Shown here one piece after another: positions 36,342 through 47,541 of a stretch of DNA of 61,781 nt (positions are counted from its first letter, which is position 1; each line of letters opens with the position of its first letter). The stretch is from contig CAITNQ010000473.1 in NCBI GenBank assembly GCA_903893785.1, positions 1-61,781 on the forward strand. The letters are read 5' to 3'. This stretch comes from an uncultured Gemmatimonadota bacterium. GTDB taxonomy: Bacteria; Latescibacterota; UBA2968; UBA8231. A program made the position numbers and the translations under genes. The notes below the pieces were generated by a model that had not been told where the DNA came from, did no database searches, and saw nothing but the letters and a program-made list of their open reading frames with translations.

Positions 36342-38696
36342 TCAGAGGCTGCCGGTGTACTGCAGCTTCAGTTCCGGCCCCAGGTGCACGGGCGCATCGG
36401 CTGCCAACTCCACTGGCACCCGATAGGGGCCATGGACCACCCCGCAAGTGGCCCCGCGGGGGCTGCAGAGACGGACCTCCTGGAGGCGGCCATGGCCCCA
36501 GGCCAAGTCCACCGCAATGCCACCCCGCGCCAACAGGCCACGGACGTTGCCGTCTGGCCAGTCGGGCGGCAGGGCCGGCAGCAGGCGCAGCAGCGGGGCG
36601 TCGGCGCCGTTCGCGCCGCGCACTTCCGCCGCGGGCTCGTGACTCTGGAGCAGCATCTCGGCGATGGCCGCACAACCGCCGAGGTTGCCGTCGATCTGGA
36701 ACGGCGGATGGGCGCAGAACAGGTTGGGGTATGTCCCCCCGCCGCCCTGGTAGTCGAAACCCATCGCCTGCTGGGGGCGCAGCAACTGCTTGAGCAGGTG
36801 GTGGGCCCGCCGGCCATCGCCCAGGCGCGCCCACAGCGCCACCTTCCAGGCCAGCGACCAGCCGGTACTCTCGTCACCGCGCGCGTCCAGACTGGCGCGG
36901 GCCGCGGCGAAGGCCGCCGGGGTGGCGGCAGTGATCTCGGCCCCCGGGAACAGACCGTACAAGTGCGAGGTGTGCCGATGATGCGGTTCGGGCTCGGCGT
37001 AGTCCTCGAGCCACTCCTGCAGGCGGCCTGCGGCACCCACCTGGAGCGGCGCCAATCGGCTGCGGGCCCCGGCCAACTCTTCCTGCAGTTCCGGGTCGCG
37101 CCCCAACAGGCAGGCGGCATGTCGGGTGTTGGCAAAGAGCTCACGGAGGAGCTGCATGTCGACCGTGGGCCCCATGCAGGTGTGGGCCTCCCGGCCGTCG
37201 GCCAGCCGGAATCGGTTTTCGGGCGAGTTCGACGGCGCGGTGACCAACCACCCGTGAAGCGGTTCGGTGACCAGCATGTCAAGGTAAAACTCGGCTGACT
37301 CCCTCAGGACGGGATAGATCCGCGCGAGGAAACCCAGGTCCTGCGTATAGCGGTAATGCTCCCACAGGTGCGCGCACAGCCACGCCGATCCGGAGCAGGT
37401 GGAACCCCAGCCGGCGTGTTCGCCGGGAGCCGTGAATCCCCATGGGTTGGTGATCACGTGAGCCACCCAACCCCGCGCCCCGTAATACGCCTGAGCCGTG
37501 CGGCGCCCGGGCGCCACCAAACCCTCAATCAACCGCACCAACGGCAGTTGGCAGTCGATCAATCCGGTCGGGCCAGCCGGCCAGTAATTCATCTGCACGT
37601 TGATGTCCAGGTGGAAGTCACCGTTCCACGGCGTCTGCGTTTCCTCGGCCCAGATGCCCTGGAGATTGGCCGGCAACGGGCTGTCAGGCCGCGAACTGGA
37701 AACCAGCAGGTAACGGCCGAAGTTGAAATACAGCGCCGCCAGCGCCGGGTCGCTGGCCCCGGCGGCGAAACCGGCCAGGCGGTCGGGGGTCGACTGGGCC
37801 GAGTTGACGGTGGCGGGAAGCGACAGCGCCAGACGGTCGTAGTAGCGCCGATGGTCCATGGCGTGACGACGGCGCAGCGAGGCATAGTCGCGCCCAGCCG
37901 CGGCGACCACGCGTGCGCGGGCCACCGCCGCCGGATCCGAGCCGCCATAGCTGGTGGCCGCGGCCAGGAGCAGCACCACGCTGCGCGCTGCCGTGACCGT
38001 GGCGCCATCGGCACTGGCGCTGATGCGCCCATCGGCGGCCACCACGTGCAGGCGGGCCGCGAAGCGGATCCCCTCGCCGCCGACGCCGTCCGCGAGGGCG
38101 CCGTGCAGGACCACATCATCGCCGTCGGCTGCAACCGTGGCGCGCTCGCTCCGCCCCAGGCGGCAGGTCACGGTAACCCCCTCTGCGGCATCGCTCTCCA
38201 GCCGTACTACCAGCACCTGGTCCGGCGCACTGACGAAGGCTTCGCGGACCTGCCTGATGCCGTCGACGGTGTACTCCACCCGAGCCACGGCCTCTTCCAG
38301 GTCCAACTGGCGGCGGTAGTCCCAGGCGGGCCCACCCTCGGGCATGTGCAGCGTCAACTCACCCAGGGTTTGATAGCAGCCGAACGGCAGGTCCTTGCCG
38401 CGACCGCTGCCGGAACCCGCTCCCTGGCACACGAAGGCCCGGTTGACCAGGTCCTCGGCTTCCGGGTTCTGACCCGCCAACAGCAGCAGCCGGATGTCGG
38501 CCAGGACCCGGGCGGCATCCGGCCGGTCGGCGGTCTGCACCCCGCCGGACCACATGGTGCTCTCGTTGAGCACAATGCGTTCGCGCCCGGTGCCGCCAAA
38601 CACCATCGCGCCAAGAGCGCCATTGCCGAGGGGACATGAGGCCACGAAGCTGTCAGCCGGTTCGGTGAACCACAGGTGAGTCGTTTGCGTCGACAC
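36342..38696 (-). CDS. Glycoside hydrolase family 95 (alpha-L-fucosidase type)
   Basis: A 784-residue GH95 enzyme; the family is dominated by inverting 1,2-alpha-L-fucosidases. The N-terminal beta sandwich is followed by an alpha/alpha barrel with the family's catalytic neighbourhoods: VQMNYWPA (paired Asn), HLWEHYRYT (general acid Glu) and FQIDGNLGG (Asp). There is no signal peptide. GTG 38696 has GGAGG 4 bases upstream. It is the first gene of the operon leading into GH3, cysD and cysN, so sulfated fucose-containing glycans are plausible substrates. Confidence 0.92.
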   Translation of the reverse strand: MSTQTTHLWFTEPADSFVASCPLGNGALGAMVFGGTGRERIVLNESTMWSGGVQTADRPDAARVLADIRLLLLAGQNPEAEDLVNRAFVCQGAGSGSGRGKDLPFGCYQTLGELTLHMPEGGPAWDYRRQLDLEEAVARVEYTVDGIRQVREAFVSAPDQVLVVRLESDAAEGVTVTCRLGRSERATVAADGDDVVLHGALADGVGGEGIRFAARLHVVAADGRISASADGATVTAARSVVLLLAAATSYGGSDPAAVARARVVAAAGRDYASLRRRHAMDHRRYYDRLALSLPATVNSAQSTPDRLAGFAAGASDPALAALYFNFGRYLLVSSSRPDSPLPANLQGIWAEETQTPWNGDFHLDINVQMNYWPAGPTGLIDCQLPLVRLIEGLVAPGRRTAQAYYGARGWVAHVITNPWGFTAPGEHAGWGSTCSGSAWLCAHLWEHYRYTQDLGFLARIYPVLRESAEFYLDMLVTEPLHGWLVTAPSNSPENRFRLADGREAHTCMGPTVDMQLLRELFANTRHAACLLGRDPELQEELAGARSRLAPLQVGAAGRLQEWLEDYAEPEPHHRHTSHLYGLFPGAEITAATPAAFAAARASLDARGDESTGWSLAWKVALWARLGDGRRAHHLLKQLLRPQQAMGFDYQGGGGTYPNLFCAHPPFQIDGNLGGCAAIAEMLLQSHEPAAEVRGANGADAPLLRLLPALPPDWPDGNVRGLLARGGIAVDLAWGHGRLQEVRLCSPRGATCGVVHGPYRVPVELAADAPVHLGPELKLQYTGSL

Positions 38697-39156
38697 GGGT
38701 CCTCCTTGTCGTAGCCGACACCGGACAGGCGCCGTTGGGTGGGCGCGCTGCCGGAGCACCGATTCAGTCAGGGGCGGTCATGGGCGAAACGCCGGGGTTA
38801 AGGACCGCACGCACGGCCGCCTTGACAACCCATCGTTGGCCCACGTCGACCACCGGCGGCGATGGGCGGCATGGCGGGTCCAGGGCGCCGGTCCGCGCCC
38901 GGGACCTGTCGGCCGGCGCCGCCGGGGTGGAGCGGGCGACGCGAGGCAGCCAGGCTGCGGTACGCATCGACGAAGTGCACAGTTTGGCCCTTATATTTCC
39001 CTTCTGGATATCACCCCCGGGCCGGTGGCTGAACCGACTGGGCCGGACGCGGGCTGGCCGTGGCGCTCCCGGCATGACAGCCCGACGCATGCCACCACAG
39101 CGGCGGGCGTCCCGGCTGAGGAGGGGTGCACCCAAGAGAACACAGGAGGTCCGGGC
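38697..39156. other. Divergent region between the GH95 gene and the chemoreceptor gene
   Basis: 460 bases expected to carry both promoters. A locally AT-rich TATATT (38992-38997), 160 bases before the chemoreceptor start, could be a -10, but no matching -35 is present. I found no sigma-54 or sigma-28 consensus. AGGAGG at 39144-39149 is the chemoreceptor ribosome site. Confidence 0.35.
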
Positions 39157-42100
39157 ATGACGACGCGGAACACGACCCGCGTAAGCCTGTACGTCAAGGT
39201 GATCACTGCGGTGGCCGTGGTGCTTGTGGGGGTCCTGGGGCTGGCGACATATGCGGAGTGGCGCGACAAGCGCGCCACCCTGGAACGCCAGTTGGGCGAC
39301 GAGGCGCACAACGTGAACGCGGTGCTGGACGCGGCGCTCAACAACGCCATGATGAAATCAGACCAGGAGGAACTGGAAACCAGCCTCAACCGAGCGGCGG
39401 GCATCGAGCGCATGAAGTCGGTGTACATCCTCAGCACCCAGGGCAAACGGTTGCGCGCCGCGGGCGGGGACGTCCCGCCCGAAGCCGATGCCGCCAGCCT
39501 GGCCCTGCTGCGCCAGTCACCGGGGGGCCTGTACCGGATCCGCGAGACCGCGGCCGGCCGTGGTTTCATGCAAGGGCTCTCGCCCATCCTGGCCGAAACG
39601 GGCTGCCTCCAGTGCCACGATGAGGTGAAGGCCGGTGAACCCCTTGGGTACCTGGGGGTCGAGCGCTGGGCCGACGAGGATCTGGACCACCTGCGGCAGA
39701 GCCTGGTGCGCTCCATCGCCACCAGTGCGCTAGCGGCCGTCGCCACCTTCGCCGTGCTGCTGCTGATCATCCGGGGGGTGATCCGCCCGATCCGCGAGAT
39801 GGCGGGAGCGGCCGCCCAGATTGCCGTGGGGGATGTGCAGCAGAGCATCACCCACCATGGCAACGACGAGATCGGCCAACTCGCCGACTCCTTCCGCACC
39901 ATGGTGGCCTACCTGCGCGACGCCGCAGCCGCGGCTGACGCGCTGGGACGGGGTGACCTGCAGGCCAAGGTCGAGCCCAGAGGCGCCGACGACCGCCTGC
40001 ACCAGAGCATGCTGCAGTTGCGGACCACGCTCGGCGGCCTCGCCAGCGAGATGGACCGCCTGACGGCAGCGGCACAGGCCGGCGATCTGTCCGTGCGCGG
40101 CCGCACCGAGGACCTGCGCGGCGAATACCGTCGCATCGTCGAGGGCGTGAACGCCACGCTGGATGCCGTCGTCACCCCCCTGCGCGTGGCCGCGGAATGT
40201 GTTGACCAGATCAGCAAGGGTGATATCCCACCCCGGATCACGCAGGCGTACAACGGCGACTTCCGCGCCCTCGGCGACAACCTGAACCAGTGCATCGACG
40301 CCATCGAAGCCATGGTGGCGGACGTGGGCATCCTTTGCCAGGCCGCGGTCACGGGGCGCCTGGCGACGCGGGCCCGCAGCGAACGGCACCAGGGCGAGTT
40401 CCGCCGTATCGTGCAGGGAATGAACGACACTCTGGACGCGGTGATCGGTCCCCTCAACGTCGCCGCCGAATACGTCGATCGCATCAGCAAGGGGGACATC
40501 CCGCCCAAGATCACCGACACCTATCTGGGCGACTTCAACGAGATCAAGAACAACCTCAACCAGTGCATCGAGGCGGTCCACCTGCTGGTCAACGACGCCG
40601 CCATGCTGTCGGCGGCCGCCGTGCAGGGCCAGCTGGCCACCCGGGCCCAGGCGGATCGGCACCAGGGTGACTTCCGCGCCATCGTGCAGGGCGTCAACGA
40701 CACCCTGGATGCGGTCATCGGTCCGTTGGGGGTAGCGGCGGAATATGTCGAGAACATCAGCCGGGGCCACATTCCGCCCAAGATCACGGCAACGTACTAC
40801 GGGGATTTCAACGAGATCAAGAACAACCTCAATCAGTGCATCGACGCGGTGAATGGGCTGGTAACGGACACCCGCCGCCTGTCAACGGCCGCCGTCGCTG
40901 GTCAGCTGACCGAGCGTGCCGATGTCTCGCGCCACCAGGGCGACTTCGCCAAAATCGTGCAGGGCATCAACGACACCCTGGATGCGGTGATCGGCCCGCT
41001 GCACGTGGCCGCCGGCTATGTCGACCGTATCAGCAAGGGAGACATTCCACCCCACATTACCCAGACCTACAGCGGCGATTTTGACGCCCTCAGGAACAAC
41101 CTCAATACGTGTATCGATGCGGTGAACGCCTTGGTCGCGGACGCCCACACGCTGGCACGCGCCGCGGTTGCGGGCCACCTGGCCACCCGCGCCGACGCGT
41201 CGCGCCATCAGGGCGATTTCGCCAAGATCGTCCAGGGGGTGAACGACACCCTGGACGCGGTGGTGGGGCCGCTCAACGTGGCCGCCGGCTGTGTGGACCG
41301 CATCAGTAAGGGCGACATCCCGCCGGCCATCACCGACGACTACCAGGGCGACTTCGGAGCCCTCAAGACCAACCTGAACCAGTGCATTGCCGCCGTGAAC
41401 GCGCTGGTGACTGACGCGGCCATGTTGGCGCAGGCGGCCGTCGCCGGGCAGCTGGCCACGCGCGCGGACGTCTCGCGCCACCAGGGCGACTTCCGGCGCA
41501 TCGTGCAGGGGGTCAACGACACGCTGGACGCCGTCATCGGCCCGCTGAACATTGCTGCCGGCTACGTCGACCGCATCAGCCGCGGTGATATCCCACCGCG
41601 CATCGCCGACACGTACAACGGCGACTTCCAGGCCATCCGGGACAACCTGAACACCTGCATCGACGCGGTGGCCAACCTGGTGGCCGACACGGCCACGCTG
41701 GCCCGGGCCGCCGTGGAAGGACGGCTGGGCACCCGCGCCGACGCCGCCAGGCACCAGGGTGACTTCGCCAGGATCGTCCAGGGCGTCAACGACACGCTCG
41801 ACGCCGTCATCGGGCCGCTGAGCGTAGCTGCCGGGTATGTCGACCGGATCAGCAAGGGCGACATACCACCCCCTATCACCGCCAAGTACAACGGCGATTT
41901 CAATGCCATCAAGGACAACCTCAATACCTGCATCGACGCCATCAACGCGCTGATCGCCGACGCCGGGATGCTGTCTGCGGCAGCCGTGGACGGCCGACTG
42001 GCCACCCGGGCCGACGCCTCCCGTCACCAGGGCGACTTCCGCACCATCGTTCAGGGCGTCAATGGCACGCTGGACGCGGTGATCGGCCCCCTGAACGTCG

Positions 42101-44274
42101 CGGCCCGTTACGTTGACTGCATCAGCCGGGGCGACATCCCGGCCCCCATCACGGATACGTACGCCGGCGACTTCAACACCCTGCGGAATAACCTCAACAC
42201 CTGTATCGAGGCCGTGAAAGCCCTGGTTTCGGATGCCCGCCGACTGGCTGACGCGGCAGTGGCCGGCCAGTTGGAAACGCGGGCCGACGCCAACCGGCAT
42301 CAGGGCGATTTCCGCAAGATCGTGCAGGGGGTCAACGACACCCTGGACGCGGTCATCGGGCCGCTCCATGTGGCGGCGCGGTACGTCGACCGGATCAGCA
42401 AGGGCGACATCCCGCCGCCCATCACCGAACGGTACAGTGGCGACTTCAACGCCATCAAGGACAACCTCAATACCTGCATCGAGGCGGTCAATGCACTGGT
42501 GGCCGACGCCCAGGCGCTGTCGGCAGCCGCCGTGGCCGGCCACCTGAGTACCCGCGCCGACACCAGCCGGCACCAGGGCGACTTCCGCCGAATTGTCGAA
42601 GGCGTCAACGCGACCCTGGATGCGGTTATCATCCCGCTGAACGTCGCCGCCGGCTATGTCGATCGCATCAGCAAGGGCGACATCCCGCCCAAGATCACCG
42701 ATGACTACCAGGGCGACTTCAACGCCATCAAGACCAACCTCAACACCTGTATTGAGGCAGTGAATCTGCTCGTTGCCGATGCCCATTCCCTGTCCGCGGC
42801 AGCCGTGGCCGGCCAGCTGGCCGCCCGGGCCGACGCGACGCGCCACCAAGGCGAATTCCGCACGATCGTCCAGGGCGTCAACGACACGCTCGACGCGGTC
42901 ATCGGCCCCCTGAACGTCGCCGCAGCCTATGTCGACAGGATCAGCCGCGGCGACATTCCGCCCAAGATCGCCGACTCGTACAGCGGCGACTTCAACGCCA
43001 TCAAGGACAACCTGAACACGTGTATCGGGGCGGTGAACGCCCTGGTGGCCGACGCCGGCATGCTGGTCCGAGCCGCGGCCGCCGGACAACTGGCGACGCG
43101 GGCCGACACCCGTGGGCACCAGGGCGACTTCCGCCGCATCGTGGAGGGCGTCAACGACACTCTCGACGCCGTGCTCGAGCCCATCAATGAGGCGGCGGCC
43201 GTCCTCGCCCAGGTTGCCGCCAAGGACCTGACGGCCCGCGTCCAGGGCACCTATAACGGCGACCTGGCCAAGATCAAGGAGTCATTGAACACGGCCGTGG
43301 CCAACCTGGACGGCGGGTTGACGCAGGTCGGGTTGGCGTCTGAGCAGGTGTCGTCGGCCGGCAGCAGCATCGCCGGCAGCAGCCATACCCTTGCTGAGGG
43401 CGCCTCCGAGCAGGCCAGCAGCCTGGAGGAGATCAGTAGCTCCCTGGAGCAGATGGCCTCGATGACGCAGCAGAACTCGGACAACTCAGACCAGGCCAAG
43501 AGCCTGGCGCAGCGCGCCCGTGACTCTGCCGAGAAAGGCATCACGGCCATGGCGCGCATGAGCACGGCCATCGACCGGATCAAGACTTCCTCGGACCAGA
43601 CGGCGAAAATCGTCAAGACCATCGACGAGATCGCCTTCCAGACCAACCTGCTGGCCCTTAACGCAGCCGTGGAAGCCGCGCGGGCCGGGGAGGCCGGCAA
43701 GGGCTTCGCCGTGGTCGCCGAGGAGGTGCGCAACCTGGCCCAGCGCAGCGCTCAGGCGGCCAAGTCCACGGCCGACATGATCGCCGAAGCCGTCCACAAC
43801 GCCGAGCAAGGGGTGGAGGTGAGCGAGGACGTGGCGGCGATCCTGCGCGAAATCACCCAGGGGGCCAACCACGTCAACGCCCTGGTGGCCGAGATTGCCG
43901 CCGCCAGCAAGGAGCAGGCCACGGGCATCGGGCAGGTTAACAGCGCGGTGACCCAACTCGACAAAGTAACCCAGCAGAACGCCGCCAACGCCGAGGGCTC
44001 GGCTTCGGCGGCGGCGGAACTGAACGCTCAGGCCGATGAATTGCGGGACCTGCTTGCCACCTACCGCCTAACCCGCAGCCGACGCTCGCCCGACGACGGG
44101 TCCCGCGCGACGGCTCGTCGCCCCGGGGCTTCGACCGGGGCGGCGGCTGGCGAGCCGGCGGCCTCGCCGCGTGCCGCGCGTCCGTCGCCCGAGTCGGCGG
44201 CTGCGCCCCCGCCCATGCCACCGCCAGCGCCAGGTGAGGCCGCCATGGACGAGGGTGTGTTCCACCCCTTCTGA
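39157..44274 (+). CDS. Haem-c methyl-accepting chemoreceptor with poly-HAMP array
   Basis: A 1705-residue receptor. TM1 is at about 12-33, and an extracytoplasmic domain (34-186) ends in CLQCH (C150, C153, H154), a c-type haem site as in DUF3365-like sensors. TM2 is at about 187-206 and a canonical HAMP follows. Then comes an array of eleven 91-residue units plus a divergent twelfth (about 320-1390), each with two HAMP-like halves (P.....[14 protein letters not shown] and [14 protein letters not shown]). The MCP signalling hairpin is at 1489-1530 ([20 protein letters not shown]), followed by a Pro/Ala-rich tail. ATG 39157 has AGGAGG 7 bases upstream; the longer frame from 38836 is rejected. 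It probably senses redox or a gas at the haem and signals to CheA/CheW, which are not encoded here. Confidence 0.92.
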   Translation: MTTRNTTRVSLYVKVITAVAVVLVGVLGLATYAEWRDKRATLERQLGDEAHNVNAVLDAALNNAMMKSDQEELETSLNRAAGIERMKSVYILSTQGKRLRAAGGDVPPEADAASLALLRQSPGGLYRIRETAAGRGFMQGLSPILAETGCLQCHDEVKAGEPLGYLGVERWADEDLDHLRQSLVRSIATSALAAVATFAVLLLIIRGVIRPIREMAGAAAQIAVGDVQQSITHHGNDEIGQLADSFRTMVAYLRDAAAAADALGRGDLQAKVEPRGADDRLHQSMLQLRTTLGGLASEMDRLTAAAQAGDLSVRGRTEDLRGEYRRIVEGVNATLDAVVTPLRVAAECVDQISKGDIPPRITQAYNGDFRALGDNLNQCIDAIEAMVADVGILCQAAVTGRLATRARSERHQGEFRRIVQGMNDTLDAVIGPLNVAAEYVDRISKGDIPPKITDTYLGDFNEIKNNLNQCIEAVHLLVNDAAMLSAAAVQGQLATRAQADRHQGDFRAIVQGVNDTLDAVIGPLGVAAEYVENISRGHIPPKITATYYGDFNEIKNNLNQCIDAVNGLVTDTRRLSTAAVAGQLTERADVSRHQGDFAKIVQGINDTLDAVIGPLHVAAGYVDRISKGDIPPHITQTYSGDFDALRNNLNTCIDAVNALVADAHTLARAAVAGHLATRADASRHQGDFAKIVQGVNDTLDAVVGPLNVAAGCVDRISKGDIPPAITDDYQGDFGALKTNLNQCIAAVNALVTDAAMLAQAAVAGQLATRADVSRHQGDFRRIVQGVNDTLDAVIGPLNIAAGYVDRISRGDIPPRIADTYNGDFQAIRDNLNTCIDAVANLVADTATLARAAVEGRLGTRADAARHQGDFARIVQGVNDTLDAVIGPLSVAAGYVDRISKGDIPPPITAKYNGDFNAIKDNLNTCIDAINALIADAGMLSAAAVDGRLATRADASRHQGDFRTIVQGVNGTLDAVIGPLNVAARYVDCISRGDIPAPITDTYAGDFNTLRNNLNTCIEAVKALVSDARRLADAAVAGQLETRADANRHQGDFRKIVQGVNDTLDAVIGPLHVAARYVDRISKGDIPPPITERYSGDFNAIKDNLNTCIEAVNALVADAQALSAAAVAGHLSTRADTSRHQGDFRRIVEGVNATLDAVIIPLNVAAGYVDRISKGDIPPKITDDYQGDFNAIKTNLNTCIEAVNLLVADAHSLSAAAVAGQLAARADATRHQGEFRTIVQGVNDTLDAVIGPLNVAAAYVDRISRGDIPPKIADSYSGDFNAIKDNLNTCIGAVNALVADAGMLVRAAAAGQLATRADTRGHQGDFRRIVEGVNDTLDAVLEPINEAAAVLAQVAAKDLTARVQGTYNGDLAKIKESLNTAVANLDGGLTQVGLASEQVSSAGSSIAGSSHTLAEGASEQASSLEEISSSLEQMASMTQQNSDNSDQAKSLAQRARDSAEKGITAMARMSTAIDRIKTSSDQTAKIVKTIDEIAFQTNLLALNAAVEAARAGEAGKGFAVVAEEVRNLAQRSAQAAKSTADMIAEAVHNAEQGVEVSEDVAAILREITQGANHVNALVAEIAAASKEQATGIGQVNSAVTQLDKVTQQNAANAEGSASAAAELNAQADELRDLLATYRLTRSRRSPDDGSRATARRPGASTGAAAGEPAASPRAARPSPESAAAPPPMPPPAPGEAAMDEGVFHPF
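40114..43200 (+). repeat. 273-bp tandem coding repeat (HAMP-like units) in the chemoreceptor
   Basis: The anchor HQG[DE]F begins with a His codon at 40387, 40660, 40933 and 41206, and the same spacing holds to 43117. That is exactly 273 bases per unit over ten intervals with no indels. A slightly diverged unit precedes 40387 from about 40114. Units differ at many positions (for example IPPKI, IPPHI, IPAPI), so this is not a recent identical amplification, but the spacing is rigidly conserved. Confidence 0.95.
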
Positions 44275-44285
44275 GCCCTGGCGCC

Positions 44286-44337
44286 GGCGCTCCTGACCCA
44301 AGCCGCTCAGGACCTGGCCCGCAGGGTCAGGAGCGCC
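44286..44337. terminator. Inverted repeat between convergent genes, possible bidirectional terminator
   Basis: GGCGCTCCTGACCC (44286-44299) and its perfect complement (44324-44337) form a 14-bp stem with a 24-base loop. The right arm covers the last codons and stop of the response regulator gene. No T-tract follows in either direction, so termination is a guess; it could also protect 3' ends. Confidence 0.5.
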
Positions 44338-44911
44338 CCGCCTCGCCCTGGTTGGCGGGGCGCAGCGGCCCGGCCGTCGGCGCCGGTGCCGGCGGCGTGG
44401 CCGTGCGCCGGGCCGGGGTCGCCACGGTGGTAATATCACTGGCATCATCGCCGGGCAGCAGGCGCGCGATGCGCCGTTTGAGTTCGGTGACCCCGACTGG
44501 CTTGACCAGGTATTCGCTGGCGCGGCAACTGAGGGCGCGCGTGATGGCATCGCGGTCGGATTCAGTCGACAACATCAGCACCGGGGTCTTTGTCAAACCC
44601 GCTTCGCGCCGGATCGCGCGCAACACCTCCAGCCCGTCCATATCCGGCATTTTGACATCGAGGATGACCAGGTCCGGATGGAACTGCCGCGCCAGGGCCA
44701 GCGCCGAGGCCCCGTCAGGCGCCTCGAGCGCCCGATACCCCAGTTGCTGCACCACGGACACCACTAACCGGCGGATCATCGCCGAGTCGTCGACCACCAA
44801 AATCTTGCGCGCTGCGCCGGTGCTGTCATCCGCCGACGCCCCGCCAGGTGGAGCGCCGCCCGCACCCGCCGCCGTCGCGCCCGCCGCCCCGCGCTCGCTT
44901 ACCCCGCCCAT
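44327..44911 (-). CDS. CheY-like response regulator with disordered ends
   Basis: A 194-residue protein with a single receiver domain (about 36-158): KILVVDDSAMIRR (acidic pair), phospho-acceptor D85 in LVILDVKMPDMDG, the switch Ser/Thr in LMLSTES and the Lys in YLVKPVG. A Gly/Ala-rich N-terminus and a Pro/Ala-rich C-terminus are low-complexity extensions; there is no output domain. It is the last gene of the cobalamin-protein/kinase/MttB operon and faces the chemoreceptor, so it may be phosphorylated by the operon's kinase or by a CheA. ATG 44911 has GGAG 8-9 bases upstream. Confidence 0.9.
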   Translation of the reverse strand: MGGVSERGAAGATAAGAGGAPPGGASADDSTGAARKILVVDDSAMIRRLVVSVVQQLGYRALEAPDGASALALARQFHPDLVILDVKMPDMDGLEVLRAIRREAGLTKTPVLMLSTESDRDAITRALSCRASEYLVKPVGVTELKRRIARLLPGDDASDITTVATPARRTATPPAPAPTAGPLRPANQGEAGRS

Positions 44912-45001
44912 CTTGACACTCCCTGACTGACACCCGAACACGCCATCGGCCCCTTGGCCCGCGCGTCCTGCCGCCGCACGCCCGGCCAGGCCGGACCCAG
45001 T

Positions 45002-46405
45002 TCACGCCAGCTGCCGCCTCTCCTCGCGGTAGAAGGCAGCGATCCGTTCGCGGGTCGGCGGCGGCACCGGACTGACCGCCTCGCTGGCGAGGCGCTGTAC
45101 CTCGGCATGGGCGCGTTCCAGCAACGCCTGCCCCCGGCCGCGCTCGCCGTCATAGTCAAAACGCGGATGCGAGAAGAACTCGCCGCCGCGGAGAAATCGG
45201 AGGGTGAGGTCGTCGGTGAGGAAGGCACCGCCCGGCCCCGCAGCCACCAGACTGGCCAGTCCCAGGCGTTCGTCGTCCAGGTCAATGCCACGCACCAGAT
45301 GCTCGGATGCGTCCAACCAGGCAGCCTGCACCAGCATCATCTCCGCCGAGATGGTCACCGCATTGCAGCAGGACCCCAGACCTGCCAGAACCTGGGCGCC
45401 GGAGGCGCGCGCCGCCAACATGAAGAGCATGGTCTCGGCCCCGCTCTGCATGTCGTAGCGCGGCGCCATGGTGCCGCCGCACTCGGCGGCCGCCGGCAGC
45501 CCATAGCTCTTGGCCAACTGCACGCCGGCGACCTTCCACAGCACTTTGTCCAGGGTGTAGTACTGGTCATGCCCATCGCGGTGGTCGGTGACCGAGGGTC
45601 CCAGGGCATAGAGAAAGGGATGCCCCGGCCGCACTGCCTGCGTCAAAGCCGCCAGCATCAGCACTTCGGCGTGGCCCTGGAGCAGCGTGGCGGCGCGGGT
45701 GTACGGGGACGTGCTGCCGGCCATGGGGCATACGGTCGGCACTACCGGGAATCCGTGCGCGCAGGCACTCAGGAGCAGTTCCGCGTTGAGACTGGAAACC
45801 TCCAAAGGCGACAGCGCGGCCACGGCCACCGAATACAGCGGCGCCGACGCCGCCGGCGCCAACGCCTCGTGCAGGCGCAACCACCTCAGGTAACTCTCCC
45901 AGGAGGCGACATACACGAAGATGTGCCGGTCATGGCCGCACAGGTGGCGCTCTTGGGCCAGCAGCAGCGACACCGGGCCGTCGGCGTCCGTAACCGGGTA
46001 TTCCATCAGGCTGATGCCGGCTACGCGCGGCAGGCTCTGGGCGATGGCCGTATGGCATTCGACATCGGCCAGGCTCGGCCGCCGCAGCTTCCCGGAGGCA
46101 TAATCCAACACCCACGGGTCCGTGATGATGGACAGCAGGTGCGGGCCGCCGGCACCGACATCCCACGCCTGGCCATTGATGCCCGCCACGGCGTAGTGGC
46201 CCGGGGCCTGGGCCAGCAGCTGGCGCAGCAGCTCGGCTGGGAAGCGCACCTGTTGGGCCGCCTCGTCAACCACCGCGCCCAGCCGCCGGCACTGCTGCCG
46301 GAGCCCGGCGTGGCGGACGCGACAGCCCACCTGGGCCAACAACGCCTCGGCTTCGCGGCGCAGGCGTTCCACCTGCCCCTCCTGCAGACCGAACCAGGGC
46401 ACCAA
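45002..46405 (-). CDS. MttB-family (trimethylamine/betaine) corrinoid methyltransferase homologue, non-pyrrolysine
   Basis: A 467-residue TIM-barrel protein of the MttB superfamily, which transfers methyl groups from quaternary amines to a cognate corrinoid protein. It has NAELLLSACAHGFPVVPTVC, PMAGSTSPYTRAATLLQGHA and ECGGTMAPRYDMQSGAETML. The frame is continuous with no internal amber codon, so it belongs to the non-pyrrolysine branch (glycine betaine or related substrates). The start is TTG 46405 (GTG 46402 possible) with GGAGG 5 bases upstream. It is 11 bases downstream of the kinase gene, an unusual position inside a signalling operon. Confidence 0.85.
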   Translation of the reverse strand: MVPWFGLQEGQVERLRREAEALLAQVGCRVRHAGLRQQCRRLGAVVDEAAQQVRFPAELLRQLLAQAPGHYAVAGINGQAWDVGAGGPHLLSIITDPWVLDYASGKLRRPSLADVECHTAIAQSLPRVAGISLMEYPVTDADGPVSLLLAQERHLCGHDRHIFVYVASWESYLRWLRLHEALAPAASAPLYSVAVAALSPLEVSSLNAELLLSACAHGFPVVPTVCPMAGSTSPYTRAATLLQGHAEVLMLAALTQAVRPGHPFLYALGPSVTDHRDGHDQYYTLDKVLWKVAGVQLAKSYGLPAAAECGGTMAPRYDMQSGAETMLFMLAARASGAQVLAGLGSCCNAVTISAEMMLVQAAWLDASEHLVRGIDLDDERLGLASLVAAGPGGAFLTDDLTLRFLRGGEFFSHPRFDYDGERGRGQALLERAHAEVQRLASEAVSPVPPPTRERIAAFYREERRQLA

Positions 46406-46416
46406 GGCGTCCTCCT

Positions 46417-47535
46417 TCAGGGAACCGGCCGCGGCAGGACAACGGTGAAAACCGAACCCGCGCCCGCCTGGCTCTGCACCCCGATCCGCCCGCCGTGGGC
46501 CTCCACCATGCCGCGGGCAATCGACAGCCCCAGGCCCGTGCTCTTCTCGCCCCCGGTCTTGGGCGAGCGATAGCGCGGAAACGGCGTGAACAGCTCGGGA
46601 ATGGCTTCGGCCGGAATGCCCACGCCACGGTCCGTCACCTCGAGCACCACCTCGGTTTCCGAGCCGGCGACGCGGACCGTGACCCGGGACCCCGGGTGCG
46701 AGTGTTCGACGGCGTTCGTGACCAGATTCGTCAGTGCCTGCTCCACCTTAACCGGGTCAATGGCGATCGCGGGCAGAGGTTCAGCCAGCACCAGGTCGAC
46801 GGCGATGCCCTTGCGCTGCGCGGCGGCCTCGGTCGACCCCACCACGCGCTCAGCCAGGCGCGCGATCTCGACCGCTTGGCGGTCCAGCTTCACTCTTCCC
46901 GACTCCAGCACCGAAACGTCCAGGAAGTCGCTGAGGATCCGTTGCATGTAGCGGCCCGACTCAATGATCTGCTGGAGCAGCCGCGCGTGGTCGGCCGACA
47001 GGGTGGTGTCGGCCTCTTCGAGGACGATCTCAGCCAGCGAGAGCACCGCGTTGAGCGGGTTGCGCAGATCGTGGGAGGCCATGCCCAGGAACTGCGTCTT
47101 GAGCTGGTTGAGCTGCGCCAGTTCAGCATTGCTCTTCTGCAGGTCGCGGGTCAGGTTCGCCAACTGCCGGTTCAGACCCAGCAACTGCTTCTGCAGGTTT
47201 GACTGGGCGTCGGCATCGATAGTGCCGACGACGACGACCGCGTCGCCGATGTCGACGAAACAGCAGCGGACATCCTGTGGCAGGCCCTGCCACGTCGAGA
47301 TGCTGAGCGTGTGCAGACCCGCTCCCTGAGCAGCCAACTCAGGCGGATCGATCCGGTTGCTGAAGTCGACGATGACATCGCGGAAGCCGAGCCCGGTCGG
47401 ATCGCGGCCGAGTAGCTGGGCGGTGAACGGACTGGCCCGGCGGACGGTACCGGCCCCGTCCAGTTCGAGGTACAGCACCGCGCCACCGCTGTGCAGCAGG
47501 GCGTCGAGGGGTTGACCGCGGAATTGCTCGGGCAT
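46417..47535 (-). CDS. Sensor histidine kinase (soluble, PAS-like N-terminus)
   Basis: A 372-residue kinase without membrane segments. Residues 10-110 look like a PAS domain, a short coiled coil follows at about 110-150, and the HisKA H-box is H155 in ASHDLRNPLNAVLS. The ATPase domain has the N box EQALTNLVTNAVEHS, then DRGVGIP and STGLGLSIARG. It is 6 bases downstream of the cobalamin-binding protein gene and 11 bases upstream of the MttB gene. The likely input is the cobalamin protein, and the likely target is the receiver protein at the end of the operon. Confidence 0.9.
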   Translation of the reverse strand: MPEQFRGQPLDALLHSGGAVLYLELDGAGTVRRASPFTAQLLGRDPTGLGFRDVIVDFSNRIDPPELAAQGAGLHTLSISTWQGLPQDVRCCFVDIGDAVVVVGTIDADAQSNLQKQLLGLNRQLANLTRDLQKSNAELAQLNQLKTQFLGMASHDLRNPLNAVLSLAEIVLEEADTTLSADHARLLQQIIESGRYMQRILSDFLDVSVLESGRVKLDRQAVEIARLAERVVGSTEAAAQRKGIAVDLVLAEPLPAIAIDPVKVEQALTNLVTNAVEHSHPGSRVTVRVAGSETEVVLEVTDRGVGIPAEAIPELFTPFPRYRSPKTGGEKSTGLGLSIARGMVEAHGGRIGVQSQAGAGSVFTVVLPRPVP

Positions 47536-47541
47536 GGGGTC

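Noticed and set aside
38836..39156. 107-codon N-terminal extension of the chemoreceptor
   Set aside because: It precedes the first membrane helix without homology, while ATG 39157 has a strong AGGAGG.
40882..43119. Minus-strand open frame of 745 codons inside the chemoreceptor repeat array
   Set aside because: It mirrors the 273-bp repeats of the plus-strand gene, which has clear HAMP-like and MCP homology. The antisense frame stays open because of GC bias and repeat structure.
45002..46405. Pyrrolysine-containing MttB
   Set aside because: No in-frame amber codon occurs within the gene, so it is the non-pyrrolysine type.
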